Positions 1-8,169 of a DNA stretch of 64,000 nucleotides are shown piece after piece. Location: the NCBI RefSeq assembly GCF_022846615.1, contig NZ_AP025637.1, positions 620,001 to 684,000 of the forward strand, given 5' to 3'. Below the pieces are notes generated by a model. The model was not told the origin of the DNA, did not search any database, and worked only from the letters and a program-made list of their open reading frames with translations. This DNA comes from Roseomonas fluvialis (lineage in GTDB: Bacteria > Pseudomonadota > Alphaproteobacteria > Acetobacterales > Acetobacteraceae). The position numbers and the translations under genes were made by a program. The stretch's first letter is position 1, and every line of letters starts with the position of its first letter.

Positions 1-32
1 CCCGGCGCGATCGTCTTCGGAGGAGAGTGAGT

Positions 33-3000
33 ATGTCCTGGTCTGCTGGCGGCCCGTCGACGGGCAACGATACGTTTGACGGCAGCAACACCCTCGGCGA
101 TTCGCCCGCCGGCGCGCAGGGCGGCAACGACTCCCTGGTCGGCAATGGCGGCAATGACTCGCTGCGCGGCGAGGCCGGCAACGACACCATCCTCGGCGGC
201 GCCAGCAACGACACCCTGGTCGGCGGCACCGAGAACGACTGGATCGAGGGCGGCCTCGGCACCGACTCGATGGACGGCGGCACCGGTAACGACACCGTCT
301 CCTACGCTAACGACACGGCCGGCGTGACGATCAATCTGAGTGCCGGCACGCCGCGCGCCTCGAGCGACAGTAATGGCGCAGGCAGCGATGCGCAGCCGGG
401 CGGCAACACCACGCGCGACTACGTGCTGAACTTCGAGAACATCGTCGGCGGCAGCGGCGCTGACAGCCTGGTGGGCGACGAAGTCGCGAACTTTCTCGCG
501 GGCAATGGTGGAGCCGATCGGCTCAATGGCGATGACGGCAGTGACACGCTCGACGGCGGCACCGGCAACGACACGCTGCTGGGCGGCGACGACAATGACC
601 GTCTGATCGGCGGCGCCGACAATGACAGCCTCCTCGGCGAGGCCGGGAACGACACCCTCGATGGCGGCACCGGCAACGACGTGCTCCGCGGCGGCAACGG
701 CCTGGACTCAATTGCGGGTGGTGACGGCGCGGACAGCCTGTTCGGCGATGGCGACGGAACCGAGGGGAACGAAGCCGACACGCTCGACGGCGGCGCCGGC
801 AACGACACCATCGTGGGTGCCGGCGGCGGCGACAGCATCCTCGGCGGCGACGACAACGACAGAATCCTTGGCAATGGCGGCAACGATGTCCTGCGCGGCG
901 GGGCGGGCACCGATCTGCTCGACGGCGGTGCGGGCAACGATACGCTGGAAGGCGGCGCGGGCGCCGACACCTTCGTCGCTAGCGGCGGCACCGACGAACT
1001 CTCCTACGCCACCGACACGGCCGGCGTCACCGTCGTGCTCGCGACCGGCGCCGCCTCGGGCGGCGATGCGCAGGGTGACAGCTTCGCGGGCAACACCTTC
1101 GAGAACCTGCGCGGCGGCTCGGGCAATGACAGCCTGACCGGCAGCACCACGTCCGACAACCAGATCTTCGGCGGCGCTGGCAACGACACCATCGTCACGA
1201 ACCTCGGCGACAGCGCCTTCGGTGAGGCCGGCGACGACTCCATCTTCGGCAGCAGCGGCACCGAAACCGGTGACCGCGACTTCCTCGACGGCGGCGACGG
1301 CAACGACACGATCGCCGGCAACAACGGTATCGACACCATCCTCGGCGGCACCGGCAACGATCTGCTCTCCGGCGGGGCGACCAACGAGACGATCGACGGC
1401 GGCGCCGACGACGACACCATCCGCGCCTCGCTCGGCACCGACAGCCTGGTGGGTGGCGATGGTAACGACTGGATCGACTACACCGGCATCGCCAACGGGG
1501 TGAGCGTCAACCTCCAAACCGGCACGGCTACGGGCGGCGCCGGCACGGAGACCGTCTCGGGCTTCGAGAACGCGATCGGCGGTTCGGGCGCCGACACCAT
1601 CCTCGGCACCACCGGGGCGAACAACCTGCAGGGCGGCGCGGGCACCGCGAATGACACGCTGGACGGCGGCGCCGGCAACGACACGCTGAACGGCGGCGGC
1701 GGCAATGACAGCCTGATCGGCGGCGCCGACATAGACACCGCGGACTACACCGGCGCCACGGGCGGCGTGGTGGTCACGCTCAACGACGCAGGCAACGGCA
1801 CCGGGATCGGCACGGATGCGGGCTCCGACAGCCTGACCGGCATCGAGAACGTCACTGGCGGCGCCGGCGGCGACAACATCACCGGGTCGGCCGGCGGCGG
1901 CGACAACGTCTTCGACGGCGCAGGCGGCAACGACACGCTGACCGGCGGTGGCGGCAATGACACGCTGATCGGCGGCTCGGGCAGCGACTGGGCCTCCTAC
2001 GCCGGTGCGACCGCGGGCGTGACCGTCGCCATCGACGGCAACGGCAATGGCTCCGCCACCGGCGGTGCGGGCAGCGACTCGCTGAACGGCGTCGAGAACA
2101 TCCTCGGCAGTGCCAACAACGACAGCCTGGCCGGCGGCAGCGGCGATAACACCGTTGATGGCGGCGCCGGCAACGACACCGTCAGCGGCGGCGGCGGCAC
2201 CGACAGCATCTTCGGCGGCGCCGGCAACGACAGCCTGTCCGGCGGCACCGGCGGCGAGACGCTGGACGGCGGCACCGACAACGACACCGTGGTGGGCTCG
2301 CTCGGCAATGACACGCTGATCGGCGGCGACGGGGTGGACTCGCTCGACTACAGCGGCTCCACGGATGCGGTGACGCTGAACCTGACCGGCAACTCCGCCA
2401 TCGGCACGGGCATCGGCGCCGACTCGATCGTCGGCTTCGAGCAGGTCATCACCGGCAGCGGCGACGACAGCATCGTCGACAGCGGTGCGAACGAGACGAT
2501 CAGTTCGGGCGCCGGCAACGACACGGTGCTGGCGGGTGCGGGCGAGGACAGCATCGACCTCGGCACCGGCGATGACAGCTTCAGCTGGCAGGACGGCGAC
2601 GGGGACGACACGATCGTGCTCGGCGGCGGCAGCGACACGCTGGACCTGCAGGGCTGGACCGGCGGCAACGACGATCCCTGGACGACGGTCGAAGGTAGCG
2701 AGCCAGGCTCGACGCTGTTCATCAACAGCAATCCGGGCGGCGACGGGCCGGACACGCTGACCGTCTTCGGCTTCAACCCGAATGACGACGTCATCACCTG
2801 CTTCGCCGAGGGCACGCGCATCGCGACCGCCCGCGGGGAAGTGCCGGTCGAGCAACTGCGCGCCGGTGACCTGGTGGTGGCGGCCCATGGCGGCGCGCCG
2901 CTGCAGCCGCTGGTCTGGGTCGGCCGCACCGAGGTGAACGTGGCGCGCCAGCACAACAAGGCCGCGGCCGCACCGATCCTGATCAAGGCCGGTGCCCTGG

Positions 3001-3401
3001 CCGATGGCGTGCCCTTCCGCGACCTGCGCGTCAGCCCCGAGCACGCCATCTTCCTCGATGGTCGCCTGGTGCCGGCACGCCTGCTGGTGAATGGCACCTC
3101 GATCCTCCAGGAGCTCTGGGTCCGCCAGGTCACCTACTTCCACGTGGAACTGCAGAACCACGGCCTGGTGGTCAGCGAGGGCGCGGTGACCGAGACCTAC
3201 TTCGACGACGGCAACCGCCATCTCTTCGACAACGCCAAGGTCGCGGCCCTGGTGGTGGATTTCGAGGCGATGCGCGGAAACGGCCGCTACGCGACGGCGG
3301 CCTGCGCGCCGGTGCTCGCGGGCGGCGATGTGGCGCTCGAGACCATCCGGGCGCGCCTCGCGGACCGCGCGGGGTCCCTTGCGACGGCCCGTCTGGCCTG
3401 A
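33..3401 (+). CDS. RTX-repeat calcium-binding protein with C-terminal Hint domain
   Basis: A protein of about 1122 residues. Residues 1 to about 900 are tandem glycine/aspartate nonapeptides of the GGxGxD type (for example GGAGNDTL), which fold as calcium-binding beta-rolls and mark type I-secreted proteins. Recurrent SYA..AGVTVxL inserts separate the blocks, so it is a modular array. At about residue 923 the sequence switches to a Hint domain: it begins CFAEGTRIATARGEV, continues with VEQLRAGDLV, and has a conserved histidine in SPEHAIFLDG. This is the Hint_2 type common in Rhodobacterales and Acetobacteraceae. Hint domains can cleave or splice themselves, but the reaction of this one is unknown. 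ATG at 33 is preferred because GGAGGA lies 8 bases upstream; an in-frame GTG at 27 is closer to that site. No T1SS genes are nearby. Confidence 0.88.
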   Translation: MSWSAGGPSTGNDTFDGSNTLGDSPAGAQGGNDSLVGNGGNDSLRGEAGNDTILGGASNDTLVGGTENDWIEGGLGTDSMDGGTGNDTVSYANDTAGVTINLSAGTPRASSDSNGAGSDAQPGGNTTRDYVLNFENIVGGSGADSLVGDEVANFLAGNGGADRLNGDDGSDTLDGGTGNDTLLGGDDNDRLIGGADNDSLLGEAGNDTLDGGTGNDVLRGGNGLDSIAGGDGADSLFGDGDGTEGNEADTLDGGAGNDTIVGAGGGDSILGGDDNDRILGNGGNDVLRGGAGTDLLDGGAGNDTLEGGAGADTFVASGGTDELSYATDTAGVTVVLATGAASGGDAQGDSFAGNTFENLRGGSGNDSLTGSTTSDNQIFGGAGNDTIVTNLGDSAFGEAGDDSIFGSSGTETGDRDFLDGGDGNDTIAGNNGIDTILGGTGNDLLSGGATNETIDGGADDDTIRASLGTDSLVGGDGNDWIDYTGIANGVSVNLQTGTATGGAGTETVSGFENAIGGSGADTILGTTGANNLQGGAGTANDTLDGGAGNDTLNGGGGNDSLIGGADIDTADYTGATGGVVVTLNDAGNGTGIGTDAGSDSLTGIENVTGGAGGDNITGSAGGGDNVFDGAGGNDTLTGGGGNDTLIGGSGSDWASYAGATAGVTVAIDGNGNGSATGGAGSDSLNGVENILGSANNDSLAGGSGDNTVDGGAGNDTVSGGGGTDSIFGGAGNDSLSGGTGGETLDGGTDNDTVVGSLGNDTLIGGDGVDSLDYSGSTDAVTLNLTGNSAIGTGIGADSIVGFEQVITGSGDDSIVDSGANETISSGAGNDTVLAGAGEDSIDLGTGDDSFSWQDGDGDDTIVLGGGSDTLDLQGWTGGNDDPWTTVEGSEPGSTLFINSNPGGDGPDTLTVFGFNPNDDVITCFAEGTRIATARGEVPVEQLRAGDLVVAAHGGAPLQPLVWVGRTEVNVARQHNKAAAAPILIKAGALADGVPFRDLRVSPEHAIFLDGRLVPARLLVNGTSILQELWVRQVTYFHVELQNHGLVVSEGAVTETYFDDGNRHLFDNAKVAALVVDFEAMRGNGRYATAACAPVLAGGDVALETIRARLADRAGSLATARLA

Positions 3402-3407
3402 TCCGGT

Positions 3408-3445
3408 CAGGCGGGGGGCCACGGTGCGCCGTGGCCCCCCGCCTG
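3408..3445 (+). terminator. Perfect 17-bp hairpin after the RTX-Hint gene
   Basis: Bases 3408-3424 pair perfectly with 3429-3445 around a TGCG loop. It begins 6 bases after the stop codon. No T-run follows, so it is either a GC-rich terminator that acts without a U-tract or an mRNA 3'-end stabiliser. Confidence 0.7.
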
Positions 3446-3812
3446 CGCCACCATACGGTCCCGGTCATCCATTTTCACGATCGCGTGATTTGTCTAAATT
3501 TTAGCCCACATTGCTCGTCTTGATTGCAGGTGAGATGTCCCGCGACTGGCCGGGTTCGCCACCAAGTCTTTCATAAACATCGGATTTTTCATCTGAAGCA
3601 CCTGGTTGCGGGCGTCCTGCTCGGCGGAACGTTGGCTCGGGCCCGTGCGCTGCCGTTACGCAACGCTACCATTGGTCGCTGTCCCGAATCCGCGATCTGG
3701 CTAAAATCACGATCCTGGCAGCGTTCGCGTCACCTCCGACGTGGCCTGCCTGGACGGACGCCGCCACAGGGCGGCGCCGTGTCCACCTTCCCCCTAGAAG
3801 GACACGACGCCC
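3446..3812. other. Intergenic region with an AT-rich patch
   Basis: About 370 bases without a credible gene. Bases 3478-3600 are clearly less GC-rich than the surroundings (for example TTTGTCTAAATTTTAG near 3489 and TTTCATAAACATCGG near 3570), which suits a promoter region for the small gene at 3813. No clear -35/-10 pair or dyad was found. Open frames crossing it on both strands lack family resemblance and appear to be chance. Confidence 0.5.
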
Positions 3813-4088
3813 ATGGCAGAGATCGAACCGACCCCGTCCCCGGACGACGTGATCATCACGCTGCGCCCGGTTGCCGGTGGCTCGAGCACCATCGAGATCG
3901 ATCGCCTGCGCGACGGTTCCTACCGCGCCACGCATCGTGCCGGCATGGGCACGCTGGAACTCTGCCGCACCGACGACCTCGAGCGCCTGCTGCGCCAGTT
4001 GAACGAGGCGCTGGTGACCGGCACCCAGTCCGGCTACGTGGCCGCGGTGCGCAACCTGCACGAAACCGAACTCTCGCGGGCTAGCTGA
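3813..4088 (+). CDS. Small hypothetical protein
   Basis: A 91-residue protein starting MAEIEPTPSPDDV, with AGAAGGACA upstream of the ATG as a plausible ribosome-binding site. It is acidic, has no signal peptide or membrane segment, and looks like a small alpha/beta domain: a strand-like VIITLRPV, a central SYRATHRAGMGTLELC, then a helix around DLERLLRQLNEALVTG. I do not recognise the family. It stands alone: the upstream gene is separated by a hairpin and 370 bases, and gpsA ends convergently 12 bases downstream. Codon use matches its neighbours, so it is probably real. Function unknown. Confidence 0.65.
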   Translation: MAEIEPTPSPDDVIITLRPVAGGSSTIEIDRLRDGSYRATHRAGMGTLELCRTDDLERLLRQLNEALVTGTQSGYVAAVRNLHETELSRAS

Positions 4089-4100
4089 CCGGCGACGGCG

Positions 4101-5084
4101 CTACTCCGCGCGCAGGGGGCGCGCCAGGAGCAGCGCCATCGCCTCCCGGACCGTGATCCGCTCGGCCACCAGATCGGCCACCGCCGCGCAGATCGGCAAT
4201 TCGACACCCACCGTCCCTGCCCGCGCGACCAGCGCTGGCGCCGTCGTGACGCCCTCGGTCACGGCGGTGCGCGCGGCCAGCACCTCGGCCAGCGACTCGC
4301 CCCGGCCCAGCGCCAGGCCCAGCGACATGTTCCGGCTGCCCGGGCCCGCGCAGGTCAGCATCAGGTCGCCCAGCCCGGTCAGCCCGGCCGCCGTCTCGGC
4401 CCGTCCGCCCAACGCCACCGCCAGGCGCGACAACTCGGCCAGCCCGCGCGTCACCAGCGCGGCGCGCGCGTTCTCGCCCAGCCCGGCACCGATCACCGCA
4501 CCGGCGGCGATCGCGATCACGTTCTTGGCCGCACCGCCGACCTCCGCCCCGACCGGGTCCTCGCCGCCATAGAGGCGGAACCCCGGCGAGCCGAGCAGCG
4601 CCACGGCGGAGTCGCGCAGCGCCGGGTCGGTTGCCGCCACCACCGCGGCGGCCGGCAGCCCGCGGGCCACCTCATGCGCGAAGTTCGGCCCCGACAGCAC
4701 GCCGGCCGCAGCACCCGGCCGCACCGCGCCCAGCACCTCGAGCGGCAGGGCCAGGCTGCCGGCCTCGACGCCCTTGCAGCACAGCAGCAGCGGCACGGGC
4801 GCGGGCGGCAGGCTGGCGACCACGCCGCGCAGCGCCTGCGCAGGCACCACCAGCAGCGCCAGCGCCGCGCCGTGCAGCGCCTCGGCGGCATCGGCCGTGA
4901 CGTCCACCGCCTCCGGCAGGGGCATGCCTGGCAGGTAGCGGCGATTCTCGCGCAGCGCGCCGATCTCGGCCGCGCGCCCCGCGTCACGCGCCCACAGCAC
5001 GGCCGACCGGCCGGCACGCGCAGCCTGGATGGCGAGCGCCGTGCCCCAGGCACCGGCGCCGAGGATGGCGATGCGGGATGTCAC
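4101..5084 (-). CDS. gpsA: NAD(P)H-dependent glycerol-3-phosphate dehydrogenase
   Basis: Interconverts dihydroxyacetone phosphate and sn-glycerol 3-phosphate in the cytoplasm, supplying the phospholipid backbone. The N-terminal Rossmann motif ILGAGAWGTALA starts near residue 6. NRRYLPGMPLPE, SGPNFAHEVARGLPAA and the catalytic-lysine region around GGAAKNVIAIAAG follow, and GLGDLMLTC lies in the C-terminal helical domain. The open frame continues upstream, but residues before VTSRIAIL are low-complexity and unlike the family. I therefore start at GTG 5084, giving 327 residues, the usual length. Upstream on the same strand is rlmJ (124-base gap), so it may be the last gene of the SPFH/NAD-kinase-like/rlmJ run. 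No strong ribosome-binding site is visible before the GTG. Confidence 0.93.
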   Translation of the reverse strand: MTSRIAILGAGAWGTALAIQAARAGRSAVLWARDAGRAAEIGALRENRRYLPGMPLPEAVDVTADAAEALHGAALALLVVPAQALRGVVASLPPAPVPLLLCCKGVEAGSLALPLEVLGAVRPGAAAGVLSGPNFAHEVARGLPAAAVVAATDPALRDSAVALLGSPGFRLYGGEDPVGAEVGGAAKNVIAIAAGAVIGAGLGENARAALVTRGLAELSRLAVALGGRAETAAGLTGLGDLMLTCAGPGSRNMSLGLALGRGESLAEVLAARTAVTEGVTTAPALVARAGTVGVELPICAAVADLVAERITVREAMALLLARPLRAE

Positions 5085-5208
5085 TGCGGCATGCGGTCGG
5101 GGCGTGACGCCCGCGGTCTCCCTCGTGGTCCTGATGGCGTTGGCAGCCTCGGCGATGCAGCCGGCCCTGTCCACCGCGCCGGCGTGCGGCGGTGGCCCGG
5201 CCGGGCGT

Positions 5209-6033
5209 TCACTCCGGCGCCACGCGGCTGACCGCGACACCGGCGCCCGGTTCGGCGCCCAGCCGCGGCAGCAGCGCCTCGAGCACCACCTGCGCCGTTG
5301 CTTCGAAGCCGAAGGGCGGGTTCACCACCAGCAGTCCGCTGCCGTTCAGGCGGCGCGGGTCGGTCGGTTCGCGCAGCCACAGTTCGGCCGCCACCATGTC
5401 CCGTACGCCGGTCGCGCGCAGCGCGTCGTGGAAGTCGCGCACCGGTGCGCGATGCTTCACAGGATACCAGGCCGCCACGATGCCGGCGCGGAAGCGGCGA
5501 TTCACCTCGGCGATGCCGGCCACCAAGCGGGCGAATTCCGCCTCCTGCTCGAAGGGCGGGTCGATCAGCACCAGGCCGCGCCGCTCGGGAAAGGGCGTCA
5601 GCGCGCGGAGCGCCTCCCAGGCGTCGCGCCTGTGCACCGCCACCTGGGGGTCGCGCGCGAACACCGCGCGCAGTGCGGCGTGGTCCTCCGGATGCAGTTC
5701 ACAGCAGGCCAGCCGGTCGTCCGCCCGCAGGGCCGCGCGCACTAGAGCGGGGGATCCGGGGTAGCGCCCCGGAAACCCCTGGAGGCGCAGCGCCGTGACG
5801 AAGGGGGCGAGCGGCCCATCGGCGATATCCGCCAGACGCAGCGCCCCGCGCGCGGCCTCTCCGGTACGTGCGGCTTCATCGGCCGTGAGGTCGTACAACC
5901 CGCGCCCTGCATGCGTATCCAGCACCGCGAAGGGCGCCGGCTTGCGCCGCAGCGCGTCCATCAGTAGCAGCAGCAGCGCGTGCTTCAGGCAATCGGCGTG
6001 GTTGCCGGCGTGGAAGGCGTGGCGGTAGTTCAT
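5209..6033 (-). CDS. rlmJ: 23S rRNA (adenine(2030)-N6)-methyltransferase RlmJ
   Basis: Methylates N6 of A2030 in 23S rRNA using S-adenosylmethionine. The 274-residue protein opens MNYRHAFHAGNHADCLKHALL, the signature start of the RlmJ/YhiR family, then has the SAM-site segment VLDTHAGRGLYDL and the catalytic LIDPPFE motif of N6-adenine methyltransferases. Length matches the family (about 280). It lies 43 bases downstream of the NAD-kinase-like gene on the same strand, so cotranscription is likely, though no functional link is known. Confidence 0.93.
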   Translation of the reverse strand: MNYRHAFHAGNHADCLKHALLLLLMDALRRKPAPFAVLDTHAGRGLYDLTADEAARTGEAARGALRLADIADGPLAPFVTALRLQGFPGRYPGSPALVRAALRADDRLACCELHPEDHAALRAVFARDPQVAVHRRDAWEALRALTPFPERRGLVLIDPPFEQEAEFARLVAGIAEVNRRFRAGIVAAWYPVKHRAPVRDFHDALRATGVRDMVAAELWLREPTDPRRLNGSGLLVVNPPFGFEATAQVVLEALLPRLGAEPGAGVAVSRVAPE

Positions 6034-6076
6034 GCGGGCGCGGTCATCGCCCGGTACTGCGCTGCATGCAACCGCG

Positions 6077-6973
6077 TCATCCCGGCACGGCCAGCCTCAG
6101 TCGCCGCGCCGCCGGCGCAATGTGCACCTGGCGCCCCCAGCCGAAGGCGAGGCGGTCGGTCTCGATGCCATCGGCGAAGATCGTGCCGCCCTCATCCATT
6201 TCCGAGGTCACCAGCAGCGGCTCGCTTTCCAGCAGCCCGGCCACCAGGTCGGTGCCGGTCGCCGGCCCCGGCCAGGCTTCCCGCACCAGGAAGCCGAGCC
6301 GCGGCAGCGTCGGCGGCAGCTCCATCCGACGCCCGGTGGCGCGCAGGATGGAGGCCGCCCAGCCCGTCGCTCCCGTCCCGGTCGTGACGATCAAGCCGGA
6401 GGAGGATTGCCTCTCCCGCGCGCCATTCGCCGCGATCGTGTAGCGCGCCGACTGGTGGCTGCGATGACCGACGAAGATCTCGTTGAGCGCCAGCAGGCTT
6501 TCGCCGTCATCCATCCGCGCCTCGGCCATCACGCGCTGTTCCAGCGGGATGGCGCCCGCCGCCGCCGCGCGCAGCGCGTCGGCCGCGTCGCGCGCCGCGA
6601 AGCGCACCAGCACCCCGGCATTTCGGCCGGGCTGCGGGTTCACCCCGATCACCACCTGACCATCGAGATACTTCGCGACATTCGCCACCAGCCCGTCCGG
6701 GCCGACGGCGAGCACGATGTCCTCCGGCCCGAAGACGAAGCGCTCGACCTCCGCCCGACTGATGCCGGCCTGGCGCCAGTCGGGCGGGATGGCGGCGCGG
6801 ACCTGGCGCACCACCTCGGCGAAGTCGCGATGCGCCGCCTCGACGTCATCGATCGAGAGGCCGCGCCGCTCCAGCACGAAGCGCGCGGAAGCGAGGCTCG
6901 GATGGCTGGCGCGGACGCGGTCGAGTTCGGTCTCGCGCCGCACCAGCACCGCGCGGGGGCTGAGCAGGGCCAT
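6077..6973 (-). CDS. Atypical NAD kinase-like protein
   Basis: A 298-residue protein with the NAD kinase/diacylglycerol kinase fold. The motifs are recognisable but altered. The GGDGT phosphate-binding motif is GPDG (residues 91-94) followed by LVANVAKYL; the loop resembling GINxGxLGFL reads GVNPQPGRNAGVLVRF; the ribose-binding NE pair is at 164-165; the glycine-rich TTGTGATGW lies at 197-205; a DG pair near the C-terminus sits where NadK has its substrate loop. ATG 6973 is chosen because GGGAGG precedes it closely; the longer open frame upstream is not NadK-like. It starts 13 bases after the SPFH gene and surely shares its transcript. It may phosphorylate NAD or a related nucleotide, or bind it as a sensor; the Gly-to-Pro change makes ordinary activity uncertain. 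A separate housekeeping nadK is expected elsewhere. Confidence 0.75.
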   Translation of the reverse strand: MALLSPRAVLVRRETELDRVRASHPSLASARFVLERRGLSIDDVEAAHRDFAEVVRQVRAAIPPDWRQAGISRAEVERFVFGPEDIVLAVGPDGLVANVAKYLDGQVVIGVNPQPGRNAGVLVRFAARDAADALRAAAAGAIPLEQRVMAEARMDDGESLLALNEIFVGHRSHQSARYTIAANGARERQSSSGLIVTTGTGATGWAASILRATGRRMELPPTLPRLGFLVREAWPGPATGTDLVAGLLESEPLLVTSEMDEGGTIFADGIETDRLAFGWGRQVHIAPAARRLRLAVPG

Positions 6974-6986
6974 CGCCGCCTCCCAC

Positions 6987-8036
6987 TCACGACCCGCGCG
7001 GCGCGGCCATCGCGCCGGCCAGGGCGCCGCCGAGTTGCGCCACCAGGTCGGGGCCGAGGTTGAGCGTGCCGATCCGCGCGGCACCCAGGCCATGGCGCAG
7101 CGCCTCGGCAATCACCACCACCTCGGGCATGCCGGCCGCGATCTCGGCGCGGGCGCGCTCGCCGACCAGGCGGGCCTCGTCCAGCGCGCGCGTGGCGTCC
7201 GCCTCGGCCGCGGCCTCGATGGCGCGGGCGCGAGCAGCGGCAGCGGCGGCGATCTCTTGCGTGTCGGCGGCGGATGTCGCGGCGATCCGGCTCGCTTCGG
7301 CGGCGGCCTCGGCGCGGGCACGCTCGTTATCGCGTTCGCGGGCGATCAGCGCGGCGCGTTCCTCCTCGAGCCGGATGCGGGCGCGGGTCTCGTTCTGCGC
7401 GATCGCCGCCTCCTTCTCCACCGCGGCGGCGCGCCGCGCGAAGGTGGCCTCGTCCGCACCCTGCTGAAGCCGTTCGATGGTTGGCTGGCGCAGCGCGCGG
7501 ACCAGTTCCGGGGAGGGGGTGAGGTTGGCGAGCCGCACCCCTGCCAACTCGACGCCGATGGCGGCCAGCCGGGTGGTCTGGACCAGGTCCTGCGCCACCG
7601 CGTCGTGCAGCGCGCCGACGCCCTCGGCCAGCACGGCGGCGATGTCGCGCGCCGCAACGAAGCGTTCGACCGCCACGCGCAGCAGGCCGTCGATCAGCGA
7701 TTCCACCTGTGCGACGGGTTCCGCGTTGTGCAGCCCGGTCATCGGGTCGATCGAGAAGTCGATGCGGTCGGCCAGCAGCAGCGGCTCGGCGGCGCGCCAG
7801 GTGGCGATGCCCTGGACGCTGACCTGCTGGAAGTCCCGCGTGGCGGCCGAGAGCGCGATGACGTGGTCGCGGTCGTCCGCCGGCACCTCGACCAGCGAGG
7901 TTGCGCCGCGTGTGGCGTACCAGGCGGCGATGCCGCGGCCCGACTGCACCAGGGTCCCGCCGCGATGCACGGCCAGGAACGCGGAGGCTTCGGCGCGAAC
8001 CAGGGCATAGGGACCGAAGCGGCGGATGGTGGCCAT
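6987..8036 (-). CDS. SPFH/Band 7 domain protein, soluble type
   Basis: A 349-residue protein with an SPFH (stomatin/prohibitin/flotillin) core over about residues 20-200, including ATRDFQQVSVQGIATWRAAEP and a DPMTGLHN segment, then a long alanine/glutamate/arginine coiled coil (about 225-320). Unlike stomatins it has no N-terminal hydrophobic segment, so it is probably cytoplasmic or peripherally attached. ATG 8036 has CAGGAGG just upstream. It is the first gene of a minus-strand run with the NAD-kinase-like gene, facing a Nudix-fold regulator across AT-rich iterons. SPFH proteins generally form oligomeric scaffolds. Here I infer a role tied to nucleotide or NAD metabolism from context alone. 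Confidence 0.82.
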   Translation of the reverse strand: MATIRRFGPYALVRAEASAFLAVHRGGTLVQSGRGIAAWYATRGATSLVEVPADDRDHVIALSAATRDFQQVSVQGIATWRAAEPLLLADRIDFSIDPMTGLHNAEPVAQVESLIDGLLRVAVERFVAARDIAAVLAEGVGALHDAVAQDLVQTTRLAAIGVELAGVRLANLTPSPELVRALRQPTIERLQQGADEATFARRAAAVEKEAAIAQNETRARIRLEEERAALIARERDNERARAEAAAEASRIAATSAADTQEIAAAAAARARAIEAAAEADATRALDEARLVGERARAEIAAGMPEVVVIAEALRHGLGAARIGTLNLGPDLVAQLGGALAGAMAAPRGS

Positions 8037-8093
8037 GGGGGCCTCCTGCGGTCTGTGGCCCGGCGGGTCTGCCGTGCCGATGGCAGGAAGATA

Positions 8094-8139
8094 GAATTGC
8101 AATTCACAAAATGCAAATTGAAAAATGCGAATTGCATGG
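8094..8139. promoter_or_regulatory. Three 14-bp AT-rich iterons and a 12-bp palindrome
   Basis: In the divergent gap between the SPFH gene and the Nudix regulator three units start exactly 14 bases apart: TGCAATTCACAAAA (8098), TGCAAATTGAAAAA (8112) and TGCGAATTGCATGG (8126). A perfect palindrome GAATTGCAATTC covers 8094-8105, and ATGCAA (8111) is mirrored by TTGCAT (8132). The patch is strikingly AT-rich against its surroundings. It is a strong candidate operator for the adjacent regulator, probably controlling both directions. Confidence 0.7.
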
Positions 8140-8169
8140 CGTGGCGCGCGCCGCCATGCTCGCTCCGCC

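Noticed and set aside
708-3422. 904-codon minus-strand open frame across the RTX-Hint gene
   Set aside because: It is exactly antisense to the repetitive GGxGxD gene; the repeat structure and GC-rich codon bias keep the opposite frame open. It has no family resemblance.
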